This document shows, one piece after another, positions 8,751 to 18,421 of a stretch of DNA of 64,000 bases. Each line of letters begins with the position of its first letter. The first letter of the stretch is position 1. The stretch is from contig NZ_JACYTR010000008.1 in the NCBI RefSeq assembly GCF_014841215.1, positions 1 through 64,000 of the forward strand, read 5' to 3'. Source of the DNA: Pseudomarimonas arenosa. Lineage in GTDB: Bacteria > Pseudomonadota > Gammaproteobacteria > Xanthomonadales > Xanthomonadaceae. The notes beneath the pieces are model-generated. The model had not been told where the DNA came from. It searched no databases and saw only the letters and a program-made list of their open reading frames with translations. A program made the translations under genes and the position numbers.

Positions 8751-9998
8751 ATGTTTCATCCACTTTCACTCGCGCTCGGCCTGCGTTACACCCGAGCAAA
8801 GCGGCGCAATCACTTCATTTCGTTTATTTCCGCCGTGTCGATGGTCGGCATCGCCCTGGGTGTGGCCGTGTTGATCACCGTGATCTCGGTGATGAATGGC
8901 TTCGAGCAGGAGTTGCGCAGTCGGATTCTGGGCATGGTGGCGCACGCGACGGTGGCGGGTGCCGGCGAGCCGCTGCAAGATTGGCGGCGCGCGGTCGATT
9001 TGGCCGAGCAGGATCAACGGGTCAGCGGCGCGGCGCCGTTCGTCGAGCGCGAGGCGATGCTGCAGGGCCTGCGCACGCAAGGGGGGTTGCTGCGCGGCAT
9101 CCTGCCGGATCAGGAGCCCAAGGTTTCTGAGGTCGCCAGCAAGATGAAGGCCGGCAGTCTCGAGGAATTGCGCGCAGGCGAATTCAATATCGTGCTCGGT
9201 ATCGAATTGGCCGCCTATCTAGGCGTGCGCCTGGGGGATAAGGTCACTGTGTTCGTGCCGGAATTTCGCGCTTCGCCGGTGGGCGCATTGCCGCAGATGC
9301 GTCGCTTTACCGTGGTTGGCGTGTTCGAGGCGGGGGCCCAGGAGTACGATTTCGGGCTCGCCCTGATCCACATGGAAGATGCACAGAAGCTGCTGCGTTT
9401 CGGTGCCTCGGTCACCGGCGTCAGGCTGAAACTGCATGATATGTTCCAATCGTGGACGGTGGCCCAGGACCTAGGTGCTGAGCTTGGCGGTTACTATCAG
9501 GTGCGCGACTGGACGCGAGAACACGCCAACTTCTTTCGCGCCATCAAGACCGAGAAGCTGGTGATGTTTGTCATCCTGTCCTTGATCGTCGCGGTGGCGG
9601 CGTTCAATCTGGTGTCGTCCCTGGTCATGCTGGTAACCGACAAACAGGCCGATATTGCGATCCTGCGTACGCTGGGTATGACCCCGCGCCAGGTGATGGC
9701 TGCCTTCGTGGTGCAGGGCACGGCAATCGGTATCGTCGGTGTATTGAGCGGCCTGCTCGGCGGCATCCTGCTCACCGCCAACCTGCAAACCGTGGTCAGT
9801 TTTCTCGAGGACACTTTCGGTTTCGAAGCCTTGCCTTCGGATGTGTACTACATCACCGGTGGCATTCCGACCCTGATGCGCGCCGCCGATTTGCAGCAGA
9901 TCGGCTTGATCGCCTTTGTGCTCTGCATGCTGGCCACCATCTATCCGGCTTGGCGTGCATCGCGGGTCGATCCGGCAGCGGCCCTGCGCTATGAGTGA
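8751..9998 (+). CDS. lolC: lipoprotein-releasing ABC transporter permease
   Basis: This 415-residue inner-membrane permease of the LolC/LolE family extracts lipoproteins for transfer to LolA. It has an N-terminal helix (about 24-48), a large periplasmic domain, and three C-terminal helices (about 272-295, 320-345 and 380-400). The cytoplasmic segment before helix 1 ([18 protein letters not shown]) is typical. Only one permease gene is present next to lolD, so it may work as a homodimer (LolF-like), or the partner lies elsewhere. Confidence 0.92.
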   Translation: MFHPLSLALGLRYTRAKRRNHFISFISAVSMVGIALGVAVLITVISVMNGFEQELRSRILGMVAHATVAGAGEPLQDWRRAVDLAEQDQRVSGAAPFVEREAMLQGLRTQGGLLRGILPDQEPKVSEVASKMKAGSLEELRAGEFNIVLGIELAAYLGVRLGDKVTVFVPEFRASPVGALPQMRRFTVVGVFEAGAQEYDFGLALIHMEDAQKLLRFGASVTGVRLKLHDMFQSWTVAQDLGAELGGYYQVRDWTREHANFFRAIKTEKLVMFVILSLIVAVAAFNLVSSLVMLVTDKQADIAILRTLGMTPRQVMAAFVVQGTAIGIVGVLSGLLGGILLTANLQTVVSFLEDTFGFEALPSDVYYITGGIPTLMRAADLQQIGLIAFVLCMLATIYPAWRASRVDPAAALRYE

Positions 9999-10692
9999 GT
10001 CAATGAACACGGTCATCGAGGCCCGCGGGCTGGCCAAGGAGTATCGCGAGGGCAAGCTGCGCACGCCGGTGTTCAAGGAGTTGAGCCTGCGCATCGAGCG
10101 CGGCGAGATGGTGTCGATCATCGGCGCCTCCGGCGTCGGCAAAAGCACCTTGCTGCATCTGCTTGGTGGGCTGGATCGTCCCAGCGCCGGTGAAGTCAGC
10201 GTGGTCGGTCAGTCGATGTTCACGCTGTCGGATGCCGCGCGTGGTCGCCTGCGCAATGAGTCCCTGGGCTTTATCTACCAGTTCCACCATCTTCTGCCCG
10301 AGTTCACCGCGTTGGAGAACGTGATGATGCCGGTGATGATTGCCGGCCAGTCGAAGCAGAAGGCCGAGTCGCGGGCGCGCGATTTGTTGGTGAGGGTGGG
10401 CTTGGAGCAACGACTGCAGCACAAACCGGGCGAAATGTCTGGGGGAGAACGCCAGCGTTGCGCGGTCGCGCGGGCCTTGGTCAACCGCCCGGCCTGCGTG
10501 CTGGCCGATGAGCCGACTGGCAATCTCGATGCCAAGACCGCAGCATCCGTATTGGAACTGATGCGTGAATTGAACCGGGAGATTGGCACCAGCCTGGTCA
10601 TCGTGACCCACGATCGCAGTCTGGCCGAGCGCTGTGACCGGATTCTGGTTCTTGATGGCGGCGGACTGCGTCCGTTGCGGCCGGGCGACTGA
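9991..10692 (+). CDS. lolD: lipoprotein-releasing ABC transporter ATPase
   Basis: This 233-residue ATPase of the Lol release complex has Walker [13 protein letters not shown] signature MSGGERQR, Walker [13 protein letters not shown] and the switch HD in VTHDRS. The ATG at 9991 overlaps the permease stop (ATGAGTGA); a second ATG at 10003 is possible. The frame is open from 9916, but that part lies within lolC. Confidence 0.95.
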   Translation: MSESMNTVIEARGLAKEYREGKLRTPVFKELSLRIERGEMVSIIGASGVGKSTLLHLLGGLDRPSAGEVSVVGQSMFTLSDAARGRLRNESLGFIYQFHHLLPEFTALENVMMPVMIAGQSKQKAESRARDLLVRVGLEQRLQHKPGEMSGGERQRCAVARALVNRPACVLADEPTGNLDAKTAASVLELMRELNREIGTSLVIVTHDRSLAERCDRILVLDGGGLRPLRPGD

Positions 10693-10697
10693 GCCGG

Positions 10698-13112
10698 GTG
10701 TTAGCGCGCTGGTTCGGCTGGCCGCTGTGGTTGCGGCTGGATCCCGTCGCTGGCGCTGCTGCGGTTCTCGGGGTTGTTTCCATGCTGCAACTGCCTGCGG
10801 TGCCGAATCGCGGGCAGATGGCGTCGTTGACACTGGTGCTGAGCGGCGTGGCTGTTTGCTTGCAGTGGCTGTGCAAGCGTCGGGCGGAGCAAGGCGCAGG
10901 CCAGGATCCACTCTCCGGTCTGGCAGTGACGGCGCTTCGGCTGGCCTTTTGGGCCTCGCTGGCGGCCTTGAGTGCGGGTTGGCAGATGCGCGAGGCCATG
11001 CTGGATTCTCCTTGGGTTGATTTGCCAGCCGGGCCATGTGTCGTCGCTGATCAAGCCTGTGATTTGAACGCCGACATCGAGCTGACCGATCTGCCAGCAC
11101 GTGATGCTGAACGCCTGCGATTCGACGCCCGAATCCTGCGCACTGAAGGGTCCGCTGGCGATGACGACCCCTGGGCGGGGCAGCGGGTGCGACTCAGCTG
11201 GTACGGCACGCCGCCGCCCAGCTGGCTACCAGGCGATCGTCTGCGCGTGCAGTTACGCCTGCGCCGGCCGCATGGTCAGGTCAATCCAGGCGGCTTCGAC
11301 CTCGAACGCTATGCGGTGCAGAGCGGTCTGGCAGCCGTCGGCTATGTGCGCAAGCTGCACCAGTCCCTACCGCCTGCTGATTTTCGGCTCGATAGGCTCC
11401 GTTGGCACTTGGCCGAACGCATCGATCGGTCCGCGGCGGTCGGTAGCGCCCGGTTCCTGCGTGCGCTGACCCTGGGGGATACGCGCGGCCTGACCGAATC
11501 GGACTGGCTGGTGTTGCGCAAGACCGGCCTGAGTCACTTGTTGGCCATCTCCGGCCTGCATATCGGCTTGCTGGCCGGGCTCGGGGCGCTGTTGCTGCGC
11601 GGTCTCAGTCGGCTCGCTCCGCGTTCCCTGCCGCGACCACTGTGGGCGGCGTTCGGCGCCCTGGCATTTGCCCTGCCGTATGCCGGACTGGCCGGTCTTG
11701 GCCTGCCCGTACAGCGGGCCCTGCTGATGTTGTCGGTGTTTCTCGCCGCGGTGCTGTTGCGGCGCCGCCAGCATCCCTGGCAGGGCTTGGCGCTGGCCGC
11801 CATGACGGTGGCCTTGATCGATCCGATGGCCCTGCTAGGGGCCGGCTTCTGGTTGTCCTTCGCGGGCGTTTTCTGGCTCATGCTGTGTTTGCCTCAGCTG
11901 GCTGAATCGCCCTGGCGTTGGGCTGGCAGCCTGCTGCGCGCGCAGTGGGTGCTGGCGTTGGGCCTGTTGCCACTGAGCGTGGTGTTCTTTGCCCAGACGT
12001 CGTGGATTGCGGCGCCGCTGAATCTGTTGGCGGTGCCCCTGGTCGGCTTCGTCATGGTGCCGCTGGCCCTGGTTGGGCTGGTCAGTCTGCTCTGGCCGGC
12101 GCTCGCCACCTGGGTGTTCGCCTTGTTCGAGCGTCTGATGGCCGCTGGCTGGGCGTTCGTGCAGTGGACGGCGGAACTGCCGGGGGCGGCATCGGTCTGG
12201 CCTGAGCCCAGCCTGCCATCGCTGTTGCTGGCCGTGCTGGGTATATGTCTGCTCCTGCTGCCACGCGGCTTTGCATGGCGTGGGTCAGGACTACTGATGT
12301 TGCTGCCCTTGGCGTGGCCGCCGGCTGATCGCCCTGCGCCAGGCGCGGTGCGGGTGCAGGTGCTGGACGTCGGTCAGGGCCTGGCCGTTTGGATCGAGAC
12401 CCACTCTCGCAGCCTGCTCTACGATACCGGCCCGGCCTTCCGTTCCGGCAGTGATGCGGCCGAACGCACCGTGGTTCCGGCCCTGCAGGCCCAGCAGCGA
12501 TCGGCGCCCGATCTATTGATCGTCAGTCATGGCGACCTCGATCACGCAGGCGGGCTGGCTACCTTGCGCGCCTTGTTCGGTCCGGTGCCGACGCTGGCCG
12601 GTGAACCGAAGCGCAGCGCGCCGGCCAGCGCCTGTCAGGCCGGCGCTCGCTGGCGCTGGGACGACGTGGAGTTTGAGTTTCTGCATCCGCCCATTCACTT
12701 TCCCGAGATGGGGAATGACAGTTCATGCGTGCTGCGCCTGACCGCCGATGGCCGGTCGATGCTGATTCCCGGCGATATCGGCGCGGTGATCGAATCGAGG
12801 CTGCTGAAGCGGATGCCCGAGCTGTTGGCGGCCGACATCCTGTTGCTGGCCCATCATGGCAGCAAGCACTCTTCCAGCAGCCCATTCCTGGATGCCGTCG
12901 ATCCTCGGCTGGCAGTGGTGGCTGCGGGGGCTGACAACCCGTTCGGGCACCCGGCCATCGAGGTGCTGGACGCGCTAGAGAACAGGCGAATTCCCCTGCT
13001 GAATACTGCGCACAGCGGCGCGATCGAGCTTGCTTGGGGCCCAGCAGGCGCAATCGCAGTGTCTGAACTGCGGCGTCAGCGCGCTCGATTCTGGCGCCGA
13101 CCGCCACCGTGA
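10698..13112 (+). CDS. comEC: DNA internalisation protein ComEC/Rec2
   Basis: This 804-residue inner-membrane channel is required for DNA uptake in natural transformation. It has an N-terminal DUF4131 region with several membrane helices, a central Competence domain (LLAISGLHIGLLAG and multiple helices, about 270-520), and a C-terminal metallo-beta-lactamase-like domain with SHGDLDHAGG and later LLLAHHGSKHSS. The start is GTG at 10698, five bases after lolD. With pilF elsewhere in the window, it suggests a pilus-based uptake system may exist. Confidence 0.94.
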   Translation: MLARWFGWPLWLRLDPVAGAAAVLGVVSMLQLPAVPNRGQMASLTLVLSGVAVCLQWLCKRRAEQGAGQDPLSGLAVTALRLAFWASLAALSAGWQMREAMLDSPWVDLPAGPCVVADQACDLNADIELTDLPARDAERLRFDARILRTEGSAGDDDPWAGQRVRLSWYGTPPPSWLPGDRLRVQLRLRRPHGQVNPGGFDLERYAVQSGLAAVGYVRKLHQSLPPADFRLDRLRWHLAERIDRSAAVGSARFLRALTLGDTRGLTESDWLVLRKTGLSHLLAISGLHIGLLAGLGALLLRGLSRLAPRSLPRPLWAAFGALAFALPYAGLAGLGLPVQRALLMLSVFLAAVLLRRRQHPWQGLALAAMTVALIDPMALLGAGFWLSFAGVFWLMLCLPQLAESPWRWAGSLLRAQWVLALGLLPLSVVFFAQTSWIAAPLNLLAVPLVGFVMVPLALVGLVSLLWPALATWVFALFERLMAAGWAFVQWTAELPGAASVWPEPSLPSLLLAVLGICLLLLPRGFAWRGSGLLMLLPLAWPPADRPAPGAVRVQVLDVGQGLAVWIETHSRSLLYDTGPAFRSGSDAAERTVVPALQAQQRSAPDLLIVSHGDLDHAGGLATLRALFGPVPTLAGEPKRSAPASACQAGARWRWDDVEFEFLHPPIHFPEMGNDSSCVLRLTADGRSMLIPGDIGAVIESRLLKRMPELLAADILLLAHHGSKHSSSSPFLDAVDPRLAVVAAGADNPFGHPAIEVLDALENRRIPLLNTAHSGAIELAWGPAGAIAVSELRRQRARFWRRPPP

Positions 13113-13211
13113 TAGTCGATCGCAACGGAACGATCGTCGGCGCAGCCGGGTTACACTTCGCGACGCCCGCTGCGCGGGAGCCATGGAAGACAACGACAGG
13201 AGCATGAACTC

Positions 13212-13856
13212 GTGTGGGAGCTGATCAAAGCGGGTGGTTGGGTCATGTGGCCGATCTTGGCCTGCGCCGTGCTGACTCTGGCGATCACCTTGGAACGATT
13301 GTGGACCCTGCGCCGCAAGAGTGTATTGCCGCCGACCCTCGGCGATGAGGTGCGCGAGTGGGCCGCCACTGGTCGCCTCGACCCCGGGCACCTCGATGCG
13401 CTGCGGCAGAATTCGCCGCTTGGCGAGCTGCTGGCCGCGGCGCTGGAAGCGCGTGATAAGCCGCGCGAGCAGATCAAGGAACGGGTGGAAGACGTTGGGC
13501 GCCATGTCGCCCACGATATGGATCGCTTTCTCAACACATTGGGTACCGTGGCGGGTGTGGCGCCCCTGCTCGGGCTGCTCGGCACGGTGTTCGGCATGAT
13601 CCGGATGTTCCTCGGCATTCTGAAGTCCGGTGTGGGTGATGCCAGCCGCCTGGCCGGTGGCATTGGCGAGGCCCTGGTCACCACGGCGGCTGGCCTGTGC
13701 GTGGCGATCCCGGCGTTGATGCTGTATCGCTATCTGCGCGGTCGGGTCACCGAGTACACCATCGATATGGAAAAGCAGGCAATTGCCCTGCTCGACACCA
13801 TCGAGTCCGGCACACCGAAGGCGCCGCAGGCGCGCGGCAAGCGGGTTGCTCGATGA
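13212..13856 (+). CDS. exbB: ExbB/TolQ/MotA family proton channel protein
   Basis: This 214-residue inner-membrane protein has three helices (about 10-30, 105-128 and 150-175). The conserved GTVAGVAPLLGLLGTVFGM segment leads into helix 2, and a Thr/Gly-rich helix 3 (LVTTAAGLCVAIPAL) follows. It forms a proton-driven complex with the ExbD-like protein encoded next. GTG at 13212 has AGGAG nine bases upstream; an out-of-frame ATG at 13204 is rejected. In related genomes this pair sits before msbA. The energised partner (TonB-like or other) is not encoded nearby. Confidence 0.92.
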   Translation: MWELIKAGGWVMWPILACAVLTLAITLERLWTLRRKSVLPPTLGDEVREWAATGRLDPGHLDALRQNSPLGELLAAALEARDKPREQIKERVEDVGRHVAHDMDRFLNTLGTVAGVAPLLGLLGTVFGMIRMFLGILKSGVGDASRLAGGIGEALVTTAAGLCVAIPALMLYRYLRGRVTEYTIDMEKQAIALLDTIESGTPKAPQARGKRVAR

Positions 13857-14281
13857 ATTTCACTTCGGGCCGAATGCGTGAAGAGCCCGAGATCAGCCTG
13901 ACCTCGCTGATCGATGTGGTGTTCACCCTGATCATTTTCTTCGTCGTTACCACCACCTTCGATGAGCGTAGCGCGGTGCAGCTGGACCTGCCCAAGGCCA
14001 GCACCGAACAGAAGCTCAGCACCAGCGATGGCCTGACCGTGGCGGTCGATGCGCAAGGCCGCTTCTATGTCGGAAGCGATGAAGTGCTGAAGCAGGATGC
14101 CGACAGCCTGCGGCTGGCGATTCTGCGCGTCGCGGGCGATCAGCGCGATCAAACGGTCACTCTGCGCGCCGATGCCAAGGCCACGCATCAAAGTGTGGTG
14201 ACGGCGATGACGGTGTTGGGGAATCTCGGGTTCTCCAAGGTGTCCATCGCCACGGTCGAGGCGCAGAAAGAGCAACCATGA
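13853..14281 (+). CDS. exbD: ExbD/TolR family biopolymer transport protein
   Basis: This 142-residue protein has a single membrane helix (about residues 20-40) containing the essential aspartate in SLIDVVFTLIIFF, followed by a periplasmic domain with the LRADAKATHQ strand. The ATG lies in the exbB stop (ATGA) and its stop overlaps msbA by ATGA, so exbB-exbD-msbA are translationally linked. Confidence 0.93.
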   Translation: MNFTSGRMREEPEISLTSLIDVVFTLIIFFVVTTTFDERSAVQLDLPKASTEQKLSTSDGLTVAVDAQGRFYVGSDEVLKQDADSLRLAILRVAGDQRDQTVTLRADAKATHQSVVTAMTVLGNLGFSKVSIATVEAQKEQP

Positions 14282-16062
14282 GCGGTTCACCGATGGATTC
14301 GGGAGACGCGCTGCCACCGGCGTGGCCGAGTTACAAGCGTCTTCTCGGCTACGCGTTTCGTTATCGGACGCTGCTGCTGGCGGCCCTGGTCGGCATGGTG
14401 CTGGACGCCGCCTGTGGGGCCAGCTTCATCAAGCTGATGGAGCCGCTGATCAACGAAGCCTTTGTGGCCAAGAACCCCGACGCCGGCATCATCCTGCCCT
14501 TGATCATCGTCGGCCTGTTCCTGCTGCGTGGTGCCGCCACCTTTGCCACCGATTACGGCATGGCGCGCGCCGGACGCTCGGTAGTGCGGGATCTGCGCCA
14601 GGCGTTGATGGCCAAATATCTTCGCCTGCGCGGTGAACGCTTCGATGCCGAGCCGGTGCAGGTGATGGTGTCGCGCCTCAACTTCGATACCGAACAAGTG
14701 GCGCAGGCGAGCAGCGATGCCTTGAAGGTGGTCGTCACCGACTCCTTGTACATCATCGCCCTGATTGCCGTTATGTTGAGTCAGAGCGTCAAGGTGACGG
14801 TGACCATGTTTGTCGCCGCGCCGGTGATTGCCCTGATCGTGTCGACTGTGGGCAAGCGCTATCGGCGGTTGAATCGTGAGATTCAATCCGGTGTCGGCAC
14901 CATGGCGCACCGGGCCGAACAGACGCTCTACGCTCAGCAGGAGGTCAAGCTGTACGGGGCGCAGGCAAGTGAACTCAAGCGTTATGGCGAGCAGGCAGAT
15001 CGGCTGCTAGGGCTCAATACCCGAGTTGAGGCCACGCGCGCGATGTCCTCATCGACGGTGCAGTTGTTGGCCGCCATGGCTCTGGCGGTGATCGTCTACG
15101 TCGCCAGTGGTGAAGCGCAGGCCGGCCGAGTCAATGCCGGTCAGTTCGTATCGCTGATGACTGCCATGATGGCCTTGCTGCCCTCTTTGAAGCGGATCAC
15201 CACGGTGCAATCGCAGCTGTCGCGCGGGGTCACTGCGGCGCAGCGGATCTTTGCCGTGCTCGATCTGGAGGAAGAGCAAGAGGGCAGTGGCCATCCCTTG
15301 ATTCGCGCCAAGGGTGAGCTGCGGTTTGAGCGGGTGGGTGTTCGCTACGCCAGTCAGGAAGGTGACGCGCTGAGCGAGGTCAGCTTCGTCGCCAGGCCAG
15401 GCACGGTCACCGCCATCGTTGGGCGATCGGGGTCTGGCAAGACCACCTTGGTACGCCTGATTCCACGCTTTTACGAGCCTAGCGCGGGTCGCATCCTGCT
15501 CGACGGTCAACCCTTGGAGAACTACGCGCTGGCCGATCTGCGCCGGCAGATCGCCATGGTCGGCCAGCAGGTGATCCTGTTCGATGACTCGGTGGCGTCG
15601 AACATCGGCTTTGGCCGTCCCGAGGCCGATCCGGCGGCGCTGAGAAAGGCGGCGGATATCGCCAATGCCAGCGAGTTCATCGACGAATTGCCGAACGGCA
15701 TGCAGGCGGAAATTGGCGACAAGGGCAGCCGCCTGTCGGGCGGCCAGCGACAGCGTTTGGCGATTGCCCGCGCGGTGCTCAAGGATGCGCCGATTCTGAT
15801 TCTGGATGAAGCCACGGCGGCTCTGGATTCACGTTCTGAACGACTGGTTCAAGCGGCACTCGATCGCCTGATCCCGGATCGAACCACCCTGATCATTGCG
15901 CATCGACTTTCTACGGTGGAGCACGCCGATCAGGTGCTGGTGCTTGACCAGGGGCGACTGGTCGAACAAGGTACCCATACTGAACTGTTGAGTCGCGGTG
16001 GCCTGTACGCGCAATTGCATCGCCTGCAGTTTCGCGATCCCGCCGCATCCGAGGGCCAGTAG
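14278..16062 (+). CDS. msbA: lipid A export ATP-binding/permease protein MsbA
   Basis: This 594-residue half-transporter flips lipid A-core to the outer leaflet of the inner membrane. The N-terminal six-helix membrane domain covers about residues 20-320. The nucleotide-binding domain has Walker A GRSGSGKTT, signature LSGGQRQR, Walker B ILILDEATAALD and the switch histidine in IIAHRLST. Its position immediately before lpxK is the classical msbA-lpxK arrangement. Confidence 0.95.
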   Translation: MSGSPMDSGDALPPAWPSYKRLLGYAFRYRTLLLAALVGMVLDAACGASFIKLMEPLINEAFVAKNPDAGIILPLIIVGLFLLRGAATFATDYGMARAGRSVVRDLRQALMAKYLRLRGERFDAEPVQVMVSRLNFDTEQVAQASSDALKVVVTDSLYIIALIAVMLSQSVKVTVTMFVAAPVIALIVSTVGKRYRRLNREIQSGVGTMAHRAEQTLYAQQEVKLYGAQASELKRYGEQADRLLGLNTRVEATRAMSSSTVQLLAAMALAVIVYVASGEAQAGRVNAGQFVSLMTAMMALLPSLKRITTVQSQLSRGVTAAQRIFAVLDLEEEQEGSGHPLIRAKGELRFERVGVRYASQEGDALSEVSFVARPGTVTAIVGRSGSGKTTLVRLIPRFYEPSAGRILLDGQPLENYALADLRRQIAMVGQQVILFDDSVASNIGFGRPEADPAALRKAADIANASEFIDELPNGMQAEIGDKGSRLSGGQRQRLAIARAVLKDAPILILDEATAALDSRSERLVQAALDRLIPDRTTLIIAHRLSTVEHADQVLVLDQGRLVEQGTHTELLSRGGLYAQLHRLQFRDPAASEGQ

Positions 16063-16089
16063 CCATGCGCATAACGCCGCGGAACTGCA

Positions 16090-17112
16090 GTGAGTTTGCA
16101 GAGCTGGCTTGAGCGGCGCTGGTACGGCGGCGAGCCTCCGGAGTTCTGGCTACGGGGGCTGGCAAGGCTGTTCGGATGGTTGGTGGCGCGCCGGCGGCGC
16201 GCCTACCTGGAAGGTCGCAAGCCGGTCTATCGCGCACCCAAACCGGTGGTGGTGGTGGGCAATATTTCGGTCGGCGGGGTTGGCAAGACGCCCTTGGTGA
16301 TTGCGCTGTGTCGACAGCTGCAGCAGCGCGGCTTCCATCCGGGTGTGGTGTCGCGCGGCTACGGGCGGCAATCGCGCGGCCTGCAGCGGGTCACCCCGGG
16401 CTGCAGCGCGCAACAGGTGGGGGATGAGCCCAAGTTGATCTTTGAGGCCACAGGATGTCCCGTGGTGGTGGCCGAGTATCGCCCGCAGGCGGTGCAGGCC
16501 CTGCTTGAAGATCCATCCATCGACCTGGTCATTGCCGATGACGGGTTGCAGCACTATGCCCTGGCGCGCGATGTCGAAATCGCTGTGATCGACGGTGAGC
16601 GAGGTCTGGGCAATGCCCAGTTGCTGCCCGCCGGACCCTTGCGCGAAGCCCCGCAGCGATTGGCTGAATGCGATCTGCGGATCTGCAATGGCGACTATCC
16701 GGGCGAACCGGAACTCGGCATCGATGCCCGCATGTGCTTGCGACCGCGACGATTGCGGGCCATTGGCCGCCATGCCGAGCGCGGTCGAGTTGATCAGTCG
16801 CTGGAGTGGTTGCAGGGCAGGCAGGTTCACGCTGCCGCGGGTATCGGACACCCGCAGCGTTTCTTTGCCAGTCTTGAATCGCTGGGCGCCCGTGTTATTG
16901 CCCATCCGTTCCCGGATCATCATTCGTTTTCGGCCGCCGACTTCTGCTGGCCAGATGACACGCCTGTGGTCGTCACCGACAAGGACGCTGTCAAGTGTGC
17001 CGCCCTCATCTCGCGCGAAGCGTATGCTTTGGAGGTGTCGGTGGAACTGGATGATGAAATCATGGATCGGCTGCAGCGGCTGATTTGGCACAACGCGAAG
17101 GATTCACCATGA
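16090..17112 (+). CDS. lpxK: tetraacyldisaccharide 4'-kinase
   Basis: This 340-residue membrane-associated kinase phosphorylates the 4' position of the lipid A precursor. The P-loop region GNISVGGVGKTP is at residues 57-68, and the DDGLQHYAL segment is typical of LpxK. The start is GTG at 16090. Its stop overlaps kdsB (ATGA), placing it with msbA and kdsB in one lipopolysaccharide operon. Confidence 0.95.
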   Translation: MSLQSWLERRWYGGEPPEFWLRGLARLFGWLVARRRRAYLEGRKPVYRAPKPVVVVGNISVGGVGKTPLVIALCRQLQQRGFHPGVVSRGYGRQSRGLQRVTPGCSAQQVGDEPKLIFEATGCPVVVAEYRPQAVQALLEDPSIDLVIADDGLQHYALARDVEIAVIDGERGLGNAQLLPAGPLREAPQRLAECDLRICNGDYPGEPELGIDARMCLRPRRLRAIGRHAERGRVDQSLEWLQGRQVHAAAGIGHPQRFFASLESLGARVIAHPFPDHHSFSAADFCWPDDTPVVVTDKDAVKCAALISREAYALEVSVELDDEIMDRLQRLIWHNAKDSP

Positions 17113-17879
17113 GCACAGCGCTTGATTTTGTCGTGGCCATTCCGGCTCGCTACGCTTCGAGTCGACTGCCCGGCAAGCCGCTGGCCAGTCTGGCTGGGCG
17201 GCCAATGATTGCTCATGTGGTGGATCGCGCGCTGTCAGCGGGCGCGCGCGAAGTCGTGGTGGCGACCGATGATCAACGTGTCGCGGACGCGGTGGCGGCG
17301 CAAAACATTCGTGTCTGCATGACTGCCGCCGGCTACAACTCGGGCACCGATCGTCTGGCCGAGTGCGCGTCCATGTGTAGCTGGGAGCAGGACACCGTGA
17401 TCGTCAATCTGCAGGGCGACGAGCCGCTGGCACCGCCGGCCGCGATTCGCGGCGTAGCGGAATGTCTGGTGCAGTCGGGCTGTGAGATCGCCACCCTGGG
17501 CTGGCCGATTGAATCGAGTGAACAACTATTCGACCCCAACTGCGTCAAGTTGGTGAGGAATGATCTGGGACAGGCGCTGTACTTCAGTCGTGCGCCGATT
17601 CCCTGGCATCGCGATCGATTTCAGCTCGATCGGGTCAACCTGCCGGGCGAGGGCTGGCTGCGCCATATCGGCATGTATGCCTACCGTCGGGCCACCCTGG
17701 ACGCATTCACCCGTCTGCCCGCGGCCTGGCTCGAGCAGGTCGAGGCGCTGGAACAGTTGCGGGCGCTGCAGGCCGGCTGGCGCGTGGCCGTGGCCTTGAG
17801 CCCGGTGGCCGTGCCGGCCGGCGTCGACACGCCTGAGGATCTCGAACGGGTGCGCCGGGTACTGGAGACGAAACGGTGA
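17109..17879 (+). CDS. kdsB: 3-deoxy-manno-octulosonate cytidylyltransferase
   Basis: This 256-residue cytoplasmic enzyme activates KDO with CTP before transfer to lipid A. The N-terminal nucleotide-binding motif AIPARYASSRLPGKPL and the VNLQGDEPL metal-binding segment are intact. The ATG overlaps the lpxK stop, and the last codon overlaps the GTG of the next gene, so the operon continues. Confidence 0.96.
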   Translation: MSTALDFVVAIPARYASSRLPGKPLASLAGRPMIAHVVDRALSAGAREVVVATDDQRVADAVAAQNIRVCMTAAGYNSGTDRLAECASMCSWEQDTVIVNLQGDEPLAPPAAIRGVAECLVQSGCEIATLGWPIESSEQLFDPNCVKLVRNDLGQALYFSRAPIPWHRDRFQLDRVNLPGEGWLRHIGMYAYRRATLDAFTRLPAAWLEQVEALEQLRALQAGWRVAVALSPVAVPAGVDTPEDLERVRRVLETKR

Positions 17880-18352
17880 GCGCGGCTGTGCCACGCCGCG
17901 TATTGCTGGTCTGTACCGGCAATATCTGTCGATCCCCGCTGGCCGAGGGCATCTTGCGTCACCATAGCCAGGCAGCCGGTCTGAACATCGAGTTCGATTC
18001 GGCGGGAACGCACAGCTATCACGTCGGTGAGCCCCCCGATGCTCGCGCGATTCAGGCGGCGCGAGCGCGCGGAGTGAACATCGAACAGCTGCGCGCGCGG
18101 CGTATTGAGGCCGAAGATTTCGCTCGGTTCGACTGCATCCTGGTCGCCGATCATGCCAACCTGCAGGCGCTGCAAGCTCGTTTGGGGCCGGTCTCACAGA
18201 CTGCCCAGCTGCTGCTTGCCAAGGCCGGCATTGATCCACGCGGCGAGGTGCCTGATCCGTACTACGCTAGCCTGCGAGAGTTCGAGGCATGTTTCGATCT
18301 ATTGGACCGAGCGGCCCGGAAGTTGCTGAGTTCTTGGCTAAACCCGGCATAA
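17876..18352 (+). CDS. low molecular weight protein tyrosine phosphatase
   Basis: This 158-residue phosphatase has the P-loop CTGNICRS at residues 13-20, which gives Cys13 and Arg19 of the C-x5-R motif. The acid/base aspartate lies in the DPYYAS segment near residue 124. In bacteria such enzymes often pair with a tyrosine kinase of polysaccharide export, but none is in the window. The GTG start at 17876 overlaps kdsB. Confidence 0.94.
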   Translation: MSAAVPRRVLLVCTGNICRSPLAEGILRHHSQAAGLNIEFDSAGTHSYHVGEPPDARAIQAARARGVNIEQLRARRIEAEDFARFDCILVADHANLQALQARLGPVSQTAQLLLAKAGIDPRGEVPDPYYASLREFEACFDLLDRAARKLLSSWLNPA

Positions 18353-18421
18353 TTGGGTTTGCGGGTTGCGCCCAGGGCGCGCCGGCACGGACCGACCCAG
18401 GAAGGCAAGGACAATAAGCGC

